Part shown: piece after piece, positions 38,827-48,306 of the stretch
How the letters are laid out: each line of letters begins with the position of its first letter
Numbering within the stretch: the first letter of the stretch is position 1
Source: Lachancea kluyveri NRRL Y-12651
Lineage: Eukaryota > Ascomycota > Saccharomycetes > Saccharomycetales > Saccharomycetaceae
Direction: 5' to 3'
NCBI GenBank assembly: GCA_000149225.2
Contig: CM000690.1
Span: 372,001-436,000, forward strand
DNA length: 64,000 nucleotides
Position numbers and translations under genes: made by a program
Notes under the pieces: model-generated
Told to the model about the DNA's origin: nothing
Databases searched by the model: none
The model's input: only the letters and a program-made list of their open reading frames with translations

Positions 38827-40206
38827 TCACTCCAAACTGATAAAGTCTGCGTCCAGCTCATCATTTGAACCTCTCCGTTCACTTCCGGATTCAGAAAAAT
38901 AGGATCCGGAGGTCTCACTCCCACTCCCTTCTTCTTCACTGTCTTCATCCTCCGAAGACTCCATCATGACAGTATTTATTGGTGCAGAGATTCCTTGAGA
39001 CACAGTGGTATCCTTTCTTAAAGTAACGTTTATGCTTTGCTTGGTACTTCTTAAACCATACCACACACCCGGCACCGCTTCCTTTTTTAGTCCAAAAACA
39101 GGTGGTAACAGGTAGTCATTTGCAGAGATGTCTTCGAGCGGAACAAGCGATTTGGCCACAGTGCCCTGTTGCATGTTGTGATGCACATACTTGCAATTTT
39201 GTAAAATACAGTAGCCATAGGTATAGTCATCTGGGCATTGCCATAGGTGCAAAAATTTGCAGTGCGTCCCTCTGTAACAGAACCCTGTATGGGAAAACTG
39301 ACGACACATCGGATATTCATTGTTCAATTGGCTTAAATGGACATATTTGCAACATTCCTTGAGATTTTGGTCTTGCTCACCAAAGTTCTCCTCTGCGCCG
39401 TAATCGAAACTGCATTTTTCTTCAAGATAATATTTGCAGTGAGGTACAGTGTACTCATCACCTGTAATAGAGTGCTTGAGTGAACAGCTTTTCCCATAAT
39501 GACAGGTCCCTTTCAAGTAGAATTCTTTACAAATAGCAACGTGGCGTGGGTCGTGAGTAAATTTACAGTTGATATTATTGCAAAACCCGAACTTCGTGAA
39601 GAATTTGCAATAACTAGCGTATACATTAGGCCTTTTCTTGCCAGTGAACGCTTCTAACATCGAATGGTTGTTGTGATAAATGCACCCATTCCACTTCAGC
39701 TTTCTTACTTGCTCATCAAATTCATCTTTAGGGCCAGCGACTCGTTTTTGCCATTCTATAAATTTCTCGAAATCTGCCCGTGTGAGACCCTTTGTCTCTA
39801 AGGCTTTGTGGAAGTCTGCACTGTCTAAAGTAATAAAATCCAACTCTTGTTTAGACAAGGAAACGCACCTCAGCTTTAGCCCAAATTTGTACACTTGATA
39901 AATCTTGGAATTACACAAAGCGTCTGTGACGATGCACAAATCCAATTCCGGATTGTTTTGTAAATTGTCCCAGACAACAAAAAAGCTAGTTGTTACATCC
40001 TCAAACCTTAATTGAATTCCTTCTAGAAAGTTCCTTTTATTGTTGGCTCGCTCTTCGTTCTTGTTAATGATGTTGTAACCGTTGCCTTGTAGGCGTAAGA
40101 TAAAATCCTTTTGAACAGCCTGTGGATCTAGATCAAAGTAGTCGTCGATTTGAGAAACCAAGTTCTGCAAATTGTTCAGTAGCTTGTGTTTCGATGAGGA
40201 CTCCAT
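38827..40206 (-). CDS. Five-finger CCCH zinc protein, no S. cerevisiae ortholog recognised
   Basis: A 459-residue protein. An unrecognised N-terminal alpha/beta region (about 1-195) is followed by a tandem array of CCCH fingers at about 199-342: CX8CX4CX3H, CX8CX5CX3H, a longer variant with a 20-residue insertion, CX8CX5CX3H and CX8CX4CX3H. The C-terminal 50 residues are Ser/Glu/Asp-rich. Tandem CCCH arrays usually bind RNA, as in CPSF4/Yth1 and ZC3H3. The layout is not that of Yth1, whose N-terminus and spacing differ. The ATG at 40206 is used, because the frame only reaches a TTG further upstream. It lies between PAM16 and RQT4, where S. cerevisiae has no such gene. Confidence 0.85.
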   Translation of the reverse strand: MESSSKHKLLNNLQNLVSQIDDYFDLDPQAVQKDFILRLQGNGYNIINKNEERANNKRNFLEGIQLRFEDVTTSFFVVWDNLQNNPELDLCIVTDALCNSKIYQVYKFGLKLRCVSLSKQELDFITLDSADFHKALETKGLTRADFEKFIEWQKRVAGPKDEFDEQVRKLKWNGCIYHNNHSMLEAFTGKKRPNVYASYCKFFTKFGFCNNINCKFTHDPRHVAICKEFYLKGTCHYGKSCSLKHSITGDEYTVPHCKYYLEEKCSFDYGAEENFGEQDQNLKECCKYVHLSQLNNEYPMCRQFSHTGFCYRGTHCKFLHLWQCPDDYTYGYCILQNCKYVHHNMQQGTVAKSLVPLEDISANDYLLPPVFGLKKEAVPGVWYGLRSTKQSINVTLRKDTTVSQGISAPINTVMMESSEDEDSEEEGSGSETSGSYFSESGSERRGSNDELDADFISLE

Positions 40207-40383
40207 CCTCTCATGTTTCAAGTATCATAATCTTCGAAAAAAGAATGTCTTTTTCAGATAACATCGACATCTTCCTTTTCACAAGTGTTGAGCGAGAGGA
40301 AAATCTTTCCAATGATAAATGCTTCGTTAGCAACCTGAAAGACAAGACAGAGGCCTAACCAAGATTGAATAGCACGCATAATT

Positions 40384-41943
40384 ATGGCTAAAGACGAAGC
40401 TATCAAATATGCCATTAATCAAATACCTCAAATTCTTCCGTTAGAAGAGAAAGACGTTCGTGAACTGGTAAACCAAGTATTAACGCAGAATGGCGAACAC
40501 AATTCAGAAGGCATTGCACAAAGTTTCTTAGACATTCTAGGCCATGATGACATGTCATTCGAGTTCGTATTTATGTTCAACGAGAAGCTGAATTCGGTAC
40601 CTGTGCTTACCAGAGATCCTAATCCAAAAATAGAACCCGTACAAGAGAGTGCAACACTGAAAAATCCTCAAAAAGTTAGAAATAATGTCAAAGAGGACAA
40701 GAGCCATGTTCCTGTTAATAAAGGATCTAAAAAACCCATTACTGCTGGTACCTTAGTCTCCTCAAAATTGAATAATTCCAAGCAACCTAAAAAGCTCAAG
40801 AAGAAGGATTCCAAATCCAAGAAAGTTCAGTCACTACAAGAGATCGACGATGTGTTAAAGATATTGGAAGTGGAGCATTCAGAAAAAGACTCAGCAAGGT
40901 ATGTTTGCAATTGCGAAGGTAACCGTCATCCATTATTCGAGGTCGCTCCCAACTGTCTCTCCTGTGGTAAGATTATTTGCATCAGAGAAGGTTTGCACTT
41001 GAATAATTGCACCTTTTGTGGAGAAGAGCTGATCCCAATTGAAGAAAGAATGAAAATAATCCAAGTTTTGAATCGTGAAAAGGCTACTTTACAGGATACA
41101 AAAACTGAAGAAAATAAGCCAAAAGAAATGAAGAAAACAAAAACCTATAAAATCCAATCAGGTGGTGGCACTAATTTATTCTCAGAACAAGACAAACTTT
41201 TTGATAGGGTAGAGAAAGAGAAAGAAAGGGAAAAGGAAGTAGAGAAAGTGCAGCGTGGCAAAGAAGCACAAGAACAGCAAGAAAGAATAGAATGTGCAAA
41301 AAAGGAAAAAGAAATGAAGAATCCCGAATTAGCTGCTGCCCAAGAAAGGTTAGATACTTTGCTGCACTTCCAGGACACTTCTGCTGAACGTACTAAGATT
41401 ATTGATCATGCAAGCGATTTTAGTATGACAAATGATAGTAGTATATGGGGCGGTGCTTATGATCGTGCATTAATGCTAAAAAAGCAACAACGTAACTTGA
41501 GAAAGTGGGAAAAGTTGGAGCGTGAACGTCATGGTAGGCGTGATAAAGTGGTTCTTGATTTGAATATCGGTAAAGATGGTAAAGTATATATGAGAGAGGT
41601 ATCGAAGCCTCAACAAAATGTTCATGCCAGGAGTGACGACGAATTGGATGATGTCAGTGACGAAGAGGATCTACAAGATTTGAAGGAAATTAGGGCCTTA
41701 AAGGAGGAAATTTCCTTAGAGAAAAACAGAAAGAGTAGTTTACTAGAGACAAAGATTTGGGATTATGAGAAAGATAAGAAACAGTTTGAAAGACCTGTTT
41801 ATATCGATGACAAGACCCAGAGTAACACTAATGAGGAAACGGAGAAAAGGTCAAAAACATCTATACAGCAACAAAATTCTAGAGTTCAGGTATCCTCGAA
41901 CCAAGAGAACTCCGTGGAGCAAAACATCTTGGCTGTCCTGTAG
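40384..41943 (+). CDS. RQT4: Rqt4, ASC-1/TRIP4-like subunit of the ribosome quality-control trigger complex
   Basis: A 519-residue protein (S. cerevisiae YKR023W about 530) that acts with Slh1 and Cue3 to split collided, ubiquitinated ribosomes. The C2HC5 zinc finger is at about residues 173-217 (YVCNCEGNRHPLFEVAPNC, LSCGKIICIREG, then CTFCGEEL). Long charged coiled-coil segments follow, including a KEKEREKEVEK stretch. A TRIP4-type block around IIDHASDFSM and WEKLERERHGRRD lies at about 335-390. It is divergent from the CCCH gene and convergent with GSM1. In S. cerevisiae it neighbours DBP7. Confidence 0.93.
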   Translation: MAKDEAIKYAINQIPQILPLEEKDVRELVNQVLTQNGEHNSEGIAQSFLDILGHDDMSFEFVFMFNEKLNSVPVLTRDPNPKIEPVQESATLKNPQKVRNNVKEDKSHVPVNKGSKKPITAGTLVSSKLNNSKQPKKLKKKDSKSKKVQSLQEIDDVLKILEVEHSEKDSARYVCNCEGNRHPLFEVAPNCLSCGKIICIREGLHLNNCTFCGEELIPIEERMKIIQVLNREKATLQDTKTEENKPKEMKKTKTYKIQSGGGTNLFSEQDKLFDRVEKEKEREKEVEKVQRGKEAQEQQERIECAKKEKEMKNPELAAAQERLDTLLHFQDTSAERTKIIDHASDFSMTNDSSIWGGAYDRALMLKKQQRNLRKWEKLERERHGRRDKVVLDLNIGKDGKVYMREVSKPQQNVHARSDDELDDVSDEEDLQDLKEIRALKEEISLEKNRKSSLLETKIWDYEKDKKQFERPVYIDDKTQSNTNEETEKRSKTSIQQQNSRVQVSSNQENSVEQNILAVL

Positions 41944-42141
41944 TGGGGTAAGTAATGACCAAAGTTTGTTTAGAGGTTATACAAGGAGCAAGAATAGATA
42001 ACGATAAAAACAACTTAAAATCCATGCAATTGAATAAATAAAAATGTCAATAGTTCAAAATGAAAAAAAAACAACAAAAAAACAAAAAGACATGACAGCC
42101 ATGGCAGTAACACGTTTTTCTTTAATTAATACAATGTATGT

Positions 42142-43740
42142 TCAATTTTGATCGATATCGAATATAGGCAAAAATTGTCCCATGACCAGTAAGGGTATGT
42201 TGTAGCCATCTCTTTTAACAGTCCAAATGCACGCACATTTTAAATAAGTCCCATTTTTCAGTAACAGGTTGCACTCACTGAAAACGGCCTGTCCATCAGA
42301 AGTACCACCAGCACCCTCCTTAGAGCCAAATGCCAAGTACTCGTGGAAGATATCAAAGTAATCAACAACACTTTCGTCATCTAAAAATTCTAGAATGAAT
42401 CTTCTTTTGGACAGCATGTCTTTACGTGGAAACCCCGTAAGAGAAACAAATTCGTTACTAACGTAACATATTTCGCCAGACCGCCTCCATATACACATCG
42501 GCGTGCAGTTTACCAATTTGGCCATGTTCTCGTATTCTAATAGAGTGCGTTGCAAGATTAGCTCTTGCAGTTTTAAATCATTTTCGATTAAGTTTGTCGT
42601 CAACGTGACAAAGATCGGGGCATAATGTGTTGCAATAGAGTGTGCAATGTGCTGCAAATGTTGTGGACCATCTCTATTTTTGGAAGTGTTCTTTTGAGAG
42701 CCCCTGCTATCCAAGAACCTATCGCGAAGGTACATCAACAAATCACGGTAGGCGGCCCTGTAGTTATGCGGTTTGATCAGGTGCTGTTTGTTATAAAGCT
42801 CCTCAGGAGACTTAACCAGCTGTCTCAGCCTATAAGGCGTGATGTCTTCCTGATCCTTTTCAAGAGAATCGGGTGAAACAGTGGTGTCATTTGCACTTTG
42901 CGCGAGATGCTGAGAGGCCATATCCAGAGATATATGGGGCCTAGAATTGGTTCTCGGCAAACCAGGTTCATTTGCTGCTGCAAGGTTTGTGGTGGACAGT
43001 CGTGGCGATCCCAAATCCTTTAAATAGTTATCCATCTTAAAACTTGGTGACCAATGCAGATTTGTACGCGAGTTTAAAACGACACCTGGGGTGCTCAGAA
43101 TGTCATTCAGCTTCATATACTCGTTGTTGGCCCATGCACTGTCAAAATTGGAGCCATTAGACGAGATCCGATCCCCTGGACTGGTTTCAGATGCTACCTT
43201 GTGCAACTCTCTCTGCTTCGATGGTGCTTCCAAGGTAGACCTCAAGTTACTAGTGCTATTCTGATAGCTGGGTAAAAGGACGTCGTTCACCACAAAGGGT
43301 TCATTTGTCGGGTCGAATAGGTTGGTCAAACTGGGAATTTTGCTAATTTCTGGTGGTGACACATCAATCTCTTGCTTTTTCGTAGCCAGTGCAGGATCTG
43401 AAGGAGGGTCAACTGCATGTGTTTCTGCGCGTGGCTCCACCTCCAGTGGCGCTGTTTCGCGCGCACTACTCATGCTCAATTTGGCAATCCCCAGTTTCTT
43501 GCTGGTGGCAGGCCTTTTCCTCTCAACCAATGGAGCCGCTTCAACTTCAATACACCTTTTCTTCCTGTTCTGCCTACGCTTCCTCTCTTTGTCTCTGCAT
43601 TCATGACCTATATTTCTCCTGAGACAGTTTTGACACGGTCTCCCGACGTCGCACTGGAGATGCTTCTCGTGACAAAAGACGCATGCTTTCTGTATAGGTT
43701 TGCGTGTCTGCTTCTCCTCAACCGATAGTTTTTTGGTCAT
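42142..43740 (-). CDS. GSM1: Gsm1, Zn2Cys6 transcription factor with PAS-like domain
   Basis: A 532-residue fungal zinc-cluster regulator of the Ert1/Rds2/Gsm1 group, linked to respiratory and gluconeogenic metabolism. The binuclear cluster has cysteines at residues 20, 23, 30, 36, 39 and 48 (CX2CX6CX5CX2CX8C). A PAS-like fold lies at about 398-500 (IWRRSGEICYVSNEFVSLTGF), as in Ert1 and Rds2. The start is the ATG at 43740 giving MTKKLS; the open frame further upstream to 43875 has no ATG that fits the family. It is shorter than S. cerevisiae Gsm1 (about 618), mostly in the disordered middle. A TCACGTGA palindrome lies about 200 bp upstream. Confidence 0.92.
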   Translation of the reverse strand: MTKKLSVEEKQTRKPIQKACVFCHEKHLQCDVGRPCQNCLRRNIGHECRDKERKRRQNRKKRCIEVEAAPLVERKRPATSKKLGIAKLSMSSARETAPLEVEPRAETHAVDPPSDPALATKKQEIDVSPPEISKIPSLTNLFDPTNEPFVVNDVLLPSYQNSTSNLRSTLEAPSKQRELHKVASETSPGDRISSNGSNFDSAWANNEYMKLNDILSTPGVVLNSRTNLHWSPSFKMDNYLKDLGSPRLSTTNLAAANEPGLPRTNSRPHISLDMASQHLAQSANDTTVSPDSLEKDQEDITPYRLRQLVKSPEELYNKQHLIKPHNYRAAYRDLLMYLRDRFLDSRGSQKNTSKNRDGPQHLQHIAHSIATHYAPIFVTLTTNLIENDLKLQELILQRTLLEYENMAKLVNCTPMCIWRRSGEICYVSNEFVSLTGFPRKDMLSKRRFILEFLDDESVVDYFDIFHEYLAFGSKEGAGGTSDGQAVFSECNLLLKNGTYLKCACIWTVKRDGYNIPLLVMGQFLPIFDIDQN

Positions 43741-43940
43741 ATCGTTGCTAATAGAGCCTTTGAGAGTGGTTTGGATAAAGGTAAGTGGACCCTCCAGCAG
43801 TAACACCACCACAACTAGCCATAAAAACCCCGAGAATAGTCGTGGGAGGGCCGCCGTGGGGCAATAACAATACAAATAAACTCAAAAAAAAAATGTGTGG
43901 GGTAGCGGAACTGTCGTGAAGTATGATACAAAACAGTACA

Positions 43941-43948
43941 TCACGTGA
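43941..43948. promoter_or_regulatory. TCACGTGA E-box upstream of GSM1
   Basis: This palindromic Cbf1-type bHLH site is about 200 bp upstream of the GSM1 ATG, in the 273-bp gap between GSM1 and DBP7. Binding by Cbf1 or another bHLH factor is inferred from sequence only. Confidence 0.5.
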
Positions 43949-44013
43949 TGGTGACGGTGACGGTGTCGATTCTCTTGTCTCTATGTTTCTATATACCGGG
44001 AGAGAATGCTCCA

Positions 44014-46161
44014 TTAGTAGTTAAACTCACTGACACTCTCGTTCAAGGCCATACGGGCCATCCGAAGCATCTTGGACTTAGTATCTTCCTTGGGTCTCTT
44101 TTCGTCGTCTGCGCCTCTCTTCTTGCCTCCACCACCGTTGCCGATACCTGCCATCGCCTTGGGTCTTTCTCTCAATGCAAAACTTTTGGCTAGATGGCCC
44201 AGATGCAAGCATTTGATATTAAAGAACTTTTTCTCTTGGGACAGGTGGGTAGCGTAGGCTCTGATGTGGCTCATGTAGCCTTTGGCTGCCAATTCCTTAA
44301 ACCAGCTGTCACCCAAAACACGTCTTTCAACATTCAAATGCCACGTTGTGGCATTGTTATCCCACTCTGCACTGTCTTTCCCCTCCTTGTCACTTCTCTT
44401 CACACTGACGTCTTGAAATGCTGGTTTCAAGATATCTTGGTCAAATTTGCACAGTTTCCAACCCTTTGGATGGTACGGTTTTATGTGATCCATGTACCCT
44501 TCTTCTTCACCGGGCAACAGGAATAGTAAGGATTCACCTTTAAAACCAGCACGCGCAGTTCTACCTATTCTGTGTAAGTGATCCTCCACGGCGAAAGGTG
44601 GGTCCATCTCGATCACAGTACTCACATGTGGCAAATCTAAACCTCTACTGGCAACGTCTGTACAAAACATAATCAAACTCTTACCCTTTGTACTTTCGTT
44701 GTTGGTGGAAAAATGTTGTAACGTGGAAGTACGAGTCTGCTGTGATAACGAACCGTGCAACTTGTAGAAAATGACGTTCGGTTCGGTGTCATCGTCAAAG
44801 CACGGGAACACCGTATTACCCTTGGTAACGGTTCTCACCGTGTCACCAACTAGGTTGCGGTAGCGCCCACTGTTGGCAGAGAAAGCTTCGTAATGGAAAT
44901 CCACACTATCGGAACACGAAAGGAACACTATAGTACGGACGGTCCCATCTGGTGTAGTTTTTTCCTTTGTGATATTGTTTAGTACAGCAGCCAATGTTAC
45001 TAGCCTTAACTTGGGTGGAACGATAACAATCCTTTGCAGCAACTGATCTGGTACTGTACTCACTTCCTGTTGTTTTTTACCAGCACTGATTAACTTATAG
45101 TTTTTTAGGGCAACGCTACCTAGTTTTGTGACACCGCCCTTTTGAGTGGCACTACACAAAACGTGAATAATCCTCGAGGGAAGCTGTGGGAAGCTACTGT
45201 TATCGCATGGAATTTCATGGATAATCTGAAGAATTTGTGCAATGGTTTCTTCAAAACCCAACTCCATCAATTTATCACCTTCGTCAAGCACAACGTATCT
45301 AAGAGTACGTACCAGCTGCTCACGAATAACTTTGGTATTTTGTAAATGGTCCAAGATACGGCCAGGGGTACCAATGATCAAGTTGCAACCCTTACGGAGA
45401 CGCGCCTTCTCAGACTTCTTACGTTCACCACCAATCAACAAACATGGGACGATATAATGACAACATTGAGTTAAAGTCGATGCGACTTGGTAAATCTGAG
45501 AAGCCAGTTCACGCGTAGGGGTAACAACCATAGCAAAACAACCGGAAGAACGATCGACATGAGTTTGCATCCCAAGAATTTTTGACAAAATTGGAAGTAA
45601 AAAAGCCAAAGTCTTACCGGAACCTGTTTGGGCATGAATGAAGAGATCATTTTCGTCAGAGCTAATAGCTGGAATGGCCATCTTCTGAATTTTCGTAGGC
45701 TTAGAAATCCTCATCTTCACTGATAGGTGAGCCAGCAATGGATCTTTTACCCCCAAAGCCTCGAAAGAATCCTGTAGTAAAGGTGCATTTGATGGGTCAA
45801 CTTTAGCATCATCATCGTGTTCGTTGGTGTTGACAGAAGTGGTAATCTCTCTGTTGGATGTAAACAAAGAGGAAACTATTTGCTGATTTGAGATAGGTGC
45901 CGTTTTAGAAGATTGAGCTCTCGTATTGGCAGGTAGAGACGTTTGCGGTACTGATTCAGCCTCTTTAAACTCTTGCGGAACTGAGTTCGCGCTATCTTCA
46001 ATTTTTCTCTTTTTGTGAACTCTTTTACCATTCAACATCATCTTCAGTTTTCTTCTGTCCTTCCACTTACCACCGGTAACTTTAGTAGCTGAATTATTAC
46101 TAGCATTTCCCTCAGAAGAGGTACTAAAGTTCATTAGCATAAGTCCATCATCGTCAGACAT
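44014..46161 (-). CDS. DBP7: Dbp7, DEAD-box RNA helicase for 60S assembly
   Basis: A 715-residue nucleolar helicase (S. cerevisiae 742) that remodels early pre-60S particles and snoRNA contacts. Helicase motifs appear in order: Q-motif region KPTKIQKMAIPAI, motif I AQTGSGKT, Ia PTRELASQ, Ib GTPGR, motif II as DEGD, motif III SAT, motif V TDVASRGLDLP and motif VI HRIGRTARAG. DEGD instead of DEAD is characteristic of Dbp7 itself. The N-terminus is basic and Ser-rich, and the C-terminal tail is basic with a Gly/Lys-rich patch. It is divergent from RPC37, sharing a promoter with a PAC/RRPE pair. Confidence 0.97.
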   Translation of the reverse strand: MSDDDGLMLMNFSTSSEGNASNNSATKVTGGKWKDRRKLKMMLNGKRVHKKRKIEDSANSVPQEFKEAESVPQTSLPANTRAQSSKTAPISNQQIVSSLFTSNREITTSVNTNEHDDDAKVDPSNAPLLQDSFEALGVKDPLLAHLSVKMRISKPTKIQKMAIPAISSDENDLFIHAQTGSGKTLAFLLPILSKILGMQTHVDRSSGCFAMVVTPTRELASQIYQVASTLTQCCHYIVPCLLIGGERKKSEKARLRKGCNLIIGTPGRILDHLQNTKVIREQLVRTLRYVVLDEGDKLMELGFEETIAQILQIIHEIPCDNSSFPQLPSRIIHVLCSATQKGGVTKLGSVALKNYKLISAGKKQQEVSTVPDQLLQRIVIVPPKLRLVTLAAVLNNITKEKTTPDGTVRTIVFLSCSDSVDFHYEAFSANSGRYRNLVGDTVRTVTKGNTVFPCFDDDTEPNVIFYKLHGSLSQQTRTSTLQHFSTNNESTKGKSLIMFCTDVASRGLDLPHVSTVIEMDPPFAVEDHLHRIGRTARAGFKGESLLFLLPGEEEGYMDHIKPYHPKGWKLCKFDQDILKPAFQDVSVKRSDKEGKDSAEWDNNATTWHLNVERRVLGDSWFKELAAKGYMSHIRAYATHLSQEKKFFNIKCLHLGHLAKSFALRERPKAMAGIGNGGGGKKRGADDEKRPKEDTKSKMLRMARMALNESVSEFNY

Positions 46162-46248
46162 TTTGAATATATGCTTTTTAAAAGACTGGTTAAAGGTTCG
46201 ATGTCTTCTTCTTTAACTTCTACATTGAATACGGAAAGCCTCATTGCA

Positions 46249-46272
46249 GCTCATCGCATCTAAAATTTTTCA
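46249..46272. promoter_or_regulatory. PAC + RRPE pair in the DBP7/RPC37 divergent promoter
   Basis: GCTCATCGC (46249-46257, PAC on the minus strand) and AAAATTTTTCA (46262-46272, RRPE) lie in a 209-bp divergent promoter, about 90-110 bp from both ATGs. They suit co-regulation of a ribosome-assembly helicase and a Pol III subunit. Confidence 0.85.
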
Positions 46273-46370
46273 CCAACACAGAAGAAAAAAAATGGGAAAA
46301 AAAGCAATTCTTAAGTAAACTCATCGAAGCCAGTTTGAAGTTGATCAAATAAACAGTAAATAGAATCTCA

Positions 46371-47132
46371 ATGACTGAACAAAAGAACCAGCTATTTGTT
46401 ACTGATGAAGATGATGAGATGAACATGCAAGACTCTCCCGAGCAACTGGAGGTGGACGTTCCGATTAGTGAAGAAAGCGATCCAGTGATCAAGGAAATTC
46501 CATTAAACCTGTCTACTGCCCCATTTCCATTACACCTTTTGCAATACCCCAACAAACCCAAAAAGTTGGGCAAAAACATACTGAACCATCCTCCAGTGGC
46601 TCAAGCACGTTACAGGACCACGTCTTCTCTATGGGAGCTAGATATCCCATTGAATACTGAGGCGTTTTACGATAAAAACCGTGCTGAAGAGGAATGGTCC
46701 GGCGTTGCATATCAAACCTTGAAAGGTGTCAGCGTTGAAAACAGTGGACAATACGTTGGCCTTGTTTCAAATGATCAAATATATCTGTTACCTGTCCAAA
46801 AGATTGCCCAAATGAGACCCTTTTTCAAGTATATTGACAGCACCATGCAGCAGAGAAAACAAGACGATGCCAGGGTTAACCAGCCTGCGAACACAGCACC
46901 AAAAAGGGCTCAAGTAGTGACCATGTCTGCAAAGAGTACCAATGAAGCTAACCAGCCCAGACTAGGTGGGTCTTTGCTGGCGCACAAAATTGCCGATGAG
47001 GAGGAAAGTGTTGAATTGGAATGGGTAGAGAACACCTACGAACAGTTTAAAGAGTGCGTTGTAAGCGAGGAATCTAGGAGCATTTTAAAGCCTGTAGGCG
47101 ATGAAACAGATTACTTAACAAGGTTGATGTGA
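46371..47132 (+). CDS. RPC37: Rpc37, RNA polymerase III subunit C37
   Basis: A 253-residue subunit (S. cerevisiae 282) that with Rpc53 forms the TFIIF-like heterodimer of Pol III, used in termination and reinitiation. The dimerisation region spans about residues 45-165 (NLSTAPFPLHLLQYPNKP, a YRTTSSLWELDIPLNTEAFYD block, then VGLVSNDQIYLLPVQKIAQMRP). An acidic N-terminal 40 residues precede it. The C-terminus ends DETDYLTRLM. It converges with GCN3 with a 74-bp gap, and the RPC37-GCN3 adjacency matches S. cerevisiae chromosome XI. Confidence 0.95.
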   Translation: MTEQKNQLFVTDEDDEMNMQDSPEQLEVDVPISEESDPVIKEIPLNLSTAPFPLHLLQYPNKPKKLGKNILNHPPVAQARYRTTSSLWELDIPLNTEAFYDKNRAEEEWSGVAYQTLKGVSVENSGQYVGLVSNDQIYLLPVQKIAQMRPFFKYIDSTMQQRKQDDARVNQPANTAPKRAQVVTMSAKSTNEANQPRLGGSLLAHKIADEEESVELEWVENTYEQFKECVVSEESRSILKPVGDETDYLTRLM

Positions 47133-47206
47133 ACTGCAAAAAAAAAAAATGTATATCATGTAAATTAAACAATGTTCTATTATACAAAGGTAACCATATC
47201 GATGTA

Positions 47207-48121
47207 CTAATCGTACCACATCTTAATCAACTCCTCCGAGACCGCACTTGGTGTTAAGACACCTAAATCGGTGATCAATGCAGTGATGTATTCGTGAGAG
47301 GTAAAATCAATATCTGGGCCACGAAGAGCTGGAATATCTTCACGACGGGTGAAGTCCAGTGGGTCCTCTTTCATAGGCAGATCATCAGGCGATAATGGAA
47401 ACATACGAACAAACTTGTGCGATTCACTAACCACGTAGAATGGTTTCTTAGCGTTTTTGGCCAACACACCAATAGAGTATGTACCAACCAAGTTAATAAT
47501 ACCACCAGATTCAGCAACACCTTCCGCACCCACCATGACTTTATCAACCTTGTGTATGATACTCCCAACTGCACTGTCAACAATTAGAGTAACAGGAATT
47601 CCTTTTTTCTGTAAAAGTTCGTATAATTGAGTACCCTGTGGAGTTGGTCTTGACTCTGTAACAACGCATCTAAATCTAATAAACTTCTCTGCTGCGCAAC
47701 TCAGCAACGAATAGACAGCCCTAGAAAAACCGTGAACCAAGATAATATCGTCATCCGTAATAAAGTCGAGACCAATTTCAGCAATCTTATCTCTAGATTT
47801 CTTAGCTCTTGATACAAACAATTGACCATTTTCAACTAAATGCTGTTTACAGCTCTCCCAGTCACCGTATAAATGAGTATTTCTCAATACAAATCTCATA
47901 AAGATATCACAACCAGCACGTAGAGAAATAGAATTTGGAATGGACGAAGTTAGCTCTTCTGTGGCAGATTTGATTGTGTTGATCATTTCCGCAGAAGTCT
48001 TCGGGTTTTTCACCTTTAGTAATGTGACCAGGGACTCAATGGCCGCAATTGGCATGGTCATCTCAGAGTCTTCTTCCAAAAACTTGAGGTAGCTATCTGT
48101 GATATTAAAGTCTTGATTCAT
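47207..48121 (-). CDS. GCN3: Gcn3, eIF2B alpha regulatory subunit
   Basis: A 304-residue protein (S. cerevisiae 305) of the eIF2B decamer, the guanine-nucleotide exchange factor for eIF2. The alpha subunit makes it sensitive to phosphorylated eIF2alpha, so it is central to general amino acid control. An N-terminal helical domain (about 1-120) is followed by a Rossmann-like domain with IILVHGFSRAV, FRCVVTESRP, the GAEGVAESGGIINLVGTYSI block and the C-terminal YD(FT)-HEYI-ALITDLGVLTPSAVSEELIKMW end. Length and both termini fit the family. Confidence 0.97.
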   Translation of the reverse strand: MNQDFNITDSYLKFLEEDSEMTMPIAAIESLVTLLKVKNPKTSAEMINTIKSATEELTSSIPNSISLRAGCDIFMRFVLRNTHLYGDWESCKQHLVENGQLFVSRAKKSRDKIAEIGLDFITDDDIILVHGFSRAVYSLLSCAAEKFIRFRCVVTESRPTPQGTQLYELLQKKGIPVTLIVDSAVGSIIHKVDKVMVGAEGVAESGGIINLVGTYSIGVLAKNAKKPFYVVSESHKFVRMFPLSPDDLPMKEDPLDFTRREDIPALRGPDIDFTSHEYITALITDLGVLTPSAVSEELIKMWYD

Positions 48122-48306
48122 TATTTGCCAGTGCTTTCAATTGTTTGATTGTCTTTTATTTGCAGTTACCAAGTAAATGAGGATGTGGAAATGACAAATT
48201 TTTTCACAACATGAATTCTCATTTTTTTTTTTGTTTTTCTTGTTTGAGCAAACGATGGCTTACGGCAAACACAAAACAAACCAATAGACTACTTCGAGCC
48301 CTGTAA

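Noticed and set aside
43741-43875. 45-codon hydrophobic N-terminal extension of GSM1
   Set aside because: It begins without an ATG. The zinc-cluster family start MTKK at 43740 fits, and a membrane-like leader makes no sense for a DNA-binding protein.
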